Below are positions 61,658 to 64,000 of a stretch of 64,000 nucleotides of DNA, in pieces. Within the stretch, counting starts at the first letter, position 1; each line of letters starts with the position of its first letter. The stretch is from Pseudanabaena sp. Salubria-1 (lineage in GTDB: Bacteria; Cyanobacteriota; Cyanobacteriia; Pseudanabaenales; Pseudanabaenaceae): positions 22,428 to 86,427 of the forward strand of contig JALQCR010000030.1 of NCBI GenBank assembly GCA_023336205.1, written 5' to 3'. Position numbers and translations under genes: made by a program. The notes below the pieces were generated by a model, which searched no databases, had not been told where the DNA came from, and saw only the letters and a list, made by a program, of their open reading frames with translations.

Positions 61658-63106
61658 ATGGCTAGAAATAGATCGAAATTATTTAGGCTAACCAAAATAG
61701 GACTCAGGCTAGTTAAAGAAGCACTGAAAGACTATGACTCGATCAACAGGTTCTCAGATTTAAATAAGAAACGTGGCGTACATCGTGGAACTTTTACTAA
61801 ATTTCACGATGGCGATGGCGTAGAACGAGAAACTATTGAGACCTATTGCGATATTTTAGAAATTCCTAATTGGCGAGAAGATTGGGGAAATATCTGTGAA
61901 CTTTTACCCGATCGCATCGAAGATTGGACTGCCTATGACGATCGCTGGGTAGGGCGAAAGCAACTTATCAGTGACTTGACCAAAAAGCTGCGTGGCTCGT
62001 ATCGATTGTTATTGCTGCTGGGGATTACAGGAATTGGTAAAACCGCTTTGTCTGAATGCATTGCTAATGACGTACAAAGTCGATTTGCCAAAGTACTGAG
62101 AGTTAATTTTGATAATGACGAAAAACCGAGAGACTTTACTAGTAGTTCAGAGCGCTGGTTGGAAGAATTAGGGTGTAGTCAATTGGTTGAGGACAAACAG
62201 CCAAAGGCAATTTTGGATGGATTAATCGTGCACTTACAAGAAAATCGGGTGCTGGTGCTGATTGATTCTTTAGAAGCAATTTTGATCAAGAATGAGGAAT
62301 ATGGCTGGGGTGATTTTGAGGATGAGTGGTGGGGAAAGTTTTTTGCTAAGTTTTTAGCAATAGAATCTTGTGAAAGCTCCTTGATTGTCACTTCTCAGGA
62401 TTTACCTGCCAAGGTTGAAGCCTTAGCATCTCGCTACCCAAATGCATATCACCGTGAAATTTTGGGCGGATTAGCTGATGAAGAGCAGATTGCTTTATTT
62501 GAAAAAGCTGGCTTGGATATGGGTGCAGATTCTCAAGATAGAGATTTACTAATGCGAATTGGCAAAGCTTATCATGGGCATCCTCTGACATTGCGCGTTG
62601 TTATTGGCGATATTGTTCAGTCCTTTGGGAAAAGTGCTGTTGCTTTTTGGGAAAATGTGGGTGGCGAAATTAAAGCAGTAGAAACAGCTTTAGCGGAAGC
62701 AGAGGCGGGTACTAAATTAGAAGGCGCGGATGATGATTGGAAATTGCATAAATTGACACGCGAAATTCGGCTTAAGGTTTACAAACAACGGCTAGAGGCA
62801 GTATTTCGGCGATTAGAAACACAAAATGCTGACGCTTATTTGTTGATCTGTGTAGTGGCAAAATATCGCCGTCCCGTTCAAGATTCTGGCTGGCTGAGAC
62901 AGGTAGAGGTCTATGTCAAGCGATTAAGAAAGGAAGTCTATACTAAAGAACAGCAGCAGAGAGTTTTGGATGATTTATGCGATCGCTTTCTAGTTGAGAT
63001 ATCCCTAAATCACAATAGTCATCGCGTGTTGGGTCTACATAATTTAATTCGCAGTGTTGCCCTAGAGCATCGCAAAGATTTGTTGCAAAAGTGGGAGCTT
63101 GATTGA
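61658..63106 (+). CDS. STAND/NB-ARC-like NTPase with N-terminal HTH-like region
   Basis: The ATG at 61658 (MARNRSKLFRLTKIGLRLVK) is preferred to one 23 codons upstream. The protein has 482 residues. The N-terminal ~80 residues resemble the putative DNA/protein-binding module common before cyanobacterial NB-ARC ATPases. The P-loop GITGIGKTAL is at ~122-131 and Walker B VLVLIDSLEAIL at ~194-206. A GLPL-like HPLTLRVV motif follows, then a winged-helix region (LHNLIRSVALEH). It is followed five bases later by a TPR protein, so sensor and ATPase are split over two genes. Immune or signalling roles are inferred. Confidence 0.85.
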   Translation: MARNRSKLFRLTKIGLRLVKEALKDYDSINRFSDLNKKRGVHRGTFTKFHDGDGVERETIETYCDILEIPNWREDWGNICELLPDRIEDWTAYDDRWVGRKQLISDLTKKLRGSYRLLLLLGITGIGKTALSECIANDVQSRFAKVLRVNFDNDEKPRDFTSSSERWLEELGCSQLVEDKQPKAILDGLIVHLQENRVLVLIDSLEAILIKNEEYGWGDFEDEWWGKFFAKFLAIESCESSLIVTSQDLPAKVEALASRYPNAYHREILGGLADEEQIALFEKAGLDMGADSQDRDLLMRIGKAYHGHPLTLRVVIGDIVQSFGKSAVAFWENVGGEIKAVETALAEAEAGTKLEGADDDWKLHKLTREIRLKVYKQRLEAVFRRLETQNADAYLLICVVAKYRRPVQDSGWLRQVEVYVKRLRKEVYTKEQQQRVLDDLCDRFLVEISLNHNSHRVLGLHNLIRSVALEHRKDLLQKWELD

Positions 63107-63111
63107 TAGAA

Positions 63112-64000
63112 ATGACGAATTTAACCGCAGGACAAAGACTGTTTAACGCATTAGAAATCGATTTGGATACAGTGCCAATCGAGTATCTAGACGATTATAT
63201 TGCGATCGAATATTTCCTCACGAGTGAAGATGAGCCACCTGATGACGTGAGTAATCTAGAGAAAATAGATGCGTACTTACAGGTCTTCAATCATCTAGGC
63301 GAAGCCTCAGCATGGCAAAAGGCAGGTCAAGTCTTATCATTTCGACTCGAAGATAATGATAAAGAACTCCATGAAAAATTAAGGCTTTGGGGCTACTACC
63401 GTGATCAAATTGAACTCTACCAAAGCCTTTTGGGTAAGGTTAATTCTGATCAAGATCTGGTTTGCTTAAGTGGGTTGGGTTGGGCTTTCTATTATCTCAG
63501 CGATTCGGATAAGTCCCTTGACTACTTCCAACAGCAATTAAATCTTGCTCGCCAAATCAACAATCGCCAAGCAGAAGCAAAAGCATTGAATGGGTTAGGA
63601 ACTTTAAAATTGCTTCAGTTTAAACATTTAGAAGCAATCGCCTGTTACCAAAAGCAGCTAGAAATTGCGAGTGAAATCAATGACCAATTGCAAGAAGGAT
63701 ATGCCAATCGAAATCTGGGGTTTACTTTTGCCGATCTAGGTTTCTCAAATGGCAGCAATTCCCATAAACAAGAAGGATTAAATTACTTAGAAAAATCTCT
63801 GGATATCGCTCGAAAATTTGGCGATCGCGAATTAGAATGCTTAGCTCTTAATGGTATTCACTATACATACTCTCAGAGAGGTCAGTACGAGCGATGTGTG
63901 GAATATCTTATGCAACAGTTAGATATCTGTAGCAAGTGTAGCGATCGGCGTGGTAGATATGTTGCCTTACAAAATTTAGGGTTGTGTTATATGACGCTTA
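63112..64000 (+). CDS. TPR protein downstream of the STAND NTPase, 3' end outside window
   Basis: It starts MTNLTAGQRLFNALEIDLDT at 63112, five bases after the NTPase stop, and is open to the window end (296 codons). The first ~60 residues are unique. From ~110 onward are TPRs of the Kinesin-light-chain/Rapsyn type (LDYFQQQLNLARQINNRQAEAKALNGLG, ACYQKQLEIASEINDQLQEGYANRNLG). It is likely the sensor/repeat partner of the adjacent NTPase. Confidence 0.85.
   Translation, partial: MTNLTAGQRLFNALEIDLDTVPIEYLDDYIAIEYFLTSEDEPPDDVSNLEKIDAYLQVFNHLGEASAWQKAGQVLSFRLEDNDKELHEKLRLWGYYRDQIELYQSLLGKVNSDQDLVCLSGLGWAFYYLSDSDKSLDYFQQQLNLARQINNRQAEAKALNGLGTLKLLQFKHLEAIACYQKQLEIASEINDQLQEGYANRNLGFTFADLGFSNGSNSHKQEGLNYLEKSLDIARKFGDRELECLALNGIHYTYSQRGQYERCVEYLMQQLDICSKCSDRRGRYVALQNLGLCYMTL

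Overview
The window looks like a chromosomal segment of a cyanobacterium. GCGATCGC (HIP1) octamers are scattered throughout. Several genes are typical of cyanobacteria: a GUN4-domain protein kinase, a DUF3155 protein, class II FBPase/SBPase next to glutamyl-tRNA reductase (glpX-hemA), GuaB3, dispersed branched-chain/neutral amino-acid ABC transporter genes and Rieske oxygenases. The hairpin-rich spacers and IS load would suit a Pseudanabaena-like genome, but the sequence alone does not prove the genus.

Layout. 1-6.2 kb: a truncated peptidoglycan-binding protein, livF, a formylglycine-generating-enzyme-like protein, tRNA-His and a periplasmic-binding-protein/pentameric-ligand-gated-channel fusion. 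6.2-11.9 kb: a single-chain restriction-modification enzyme gene that first took in an in-frame DUF559-nuclease/palindromic-repeat island and was then split by an ISAs1 and an IS4-type element. 12.2-17.3 kb: lipA, a DUF3155 gene, nrdR, an SH3-like exported protein and the kinase-GUN4 gene. 17.4-28.1 kb: a P2-type cation ATPase, an ArsC/Spx-like protein, purF with a VOC gene, glpX, hemA, an LRAT-fold protein and an HHL1-like protein. 28.2-33 kb: an IS and a response-regulator operon whose GGDEF member is split by IS30. 33.1-37 kb: guaB3, livM, an L,D-transpeptidase and a DUF433/DUF5615 toxin-antitoxin pair. 37.1-42.7 kb: a Roco (LRR-Roc-COR) gene broken by IS30, a nonsense codon and an IS4/IS701-like element. 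43-51.9 kb: tandem Rieske oxygenases, livG, metK, a YbjN-like protein, a homocysteine-biosynthesis protein, a Uma2-family protein and a lipoprotein. 51.9-64 kb: ISL3, a second IS4 copy, TPR and antitoxin fragments, a retropepsin-like pair, an FG-GAP/PPC/M23 peptidase gene split by a third IS30 copy, small genes, and a STAND NTPase followed by a TPR protein running off the end.

Dominant theme. Mobile DNA has recently broken at least five genes. Target-site duplications (TSDs) are directly readable for six of the eight IS copies (11, 9, 9, 8 and 3 bp types), a seventh has a probable 4-bp duplication, and ancestral reading frames can be rebuilt across the junctions. The spacers carry two further repeat classes. 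One is long near-perfect hairpins, often with a CAAAG loop. The other is a ~105-bp multi-hairpin element bounded by TACCAA/TTGGTA. Two hairpins contain long homopolymers (C39 and G52), which may be real or may be sequencing artefacts.

How the genes work together. livF, livM and livG, probably parts of one amino-acid importer, lie far apart in the window, as is known for cyanobacterial Nat systems. glpX and hemA represent carbon fixation and tetrapyrrole synthesis, and the GUN4-kinase may touch the latter. metK and the homocysteine-biosynthesis gene belong to sulfur/methionine metabolism. The strongest unusual single gene is the PBP-channel fusion at 3865-6129.
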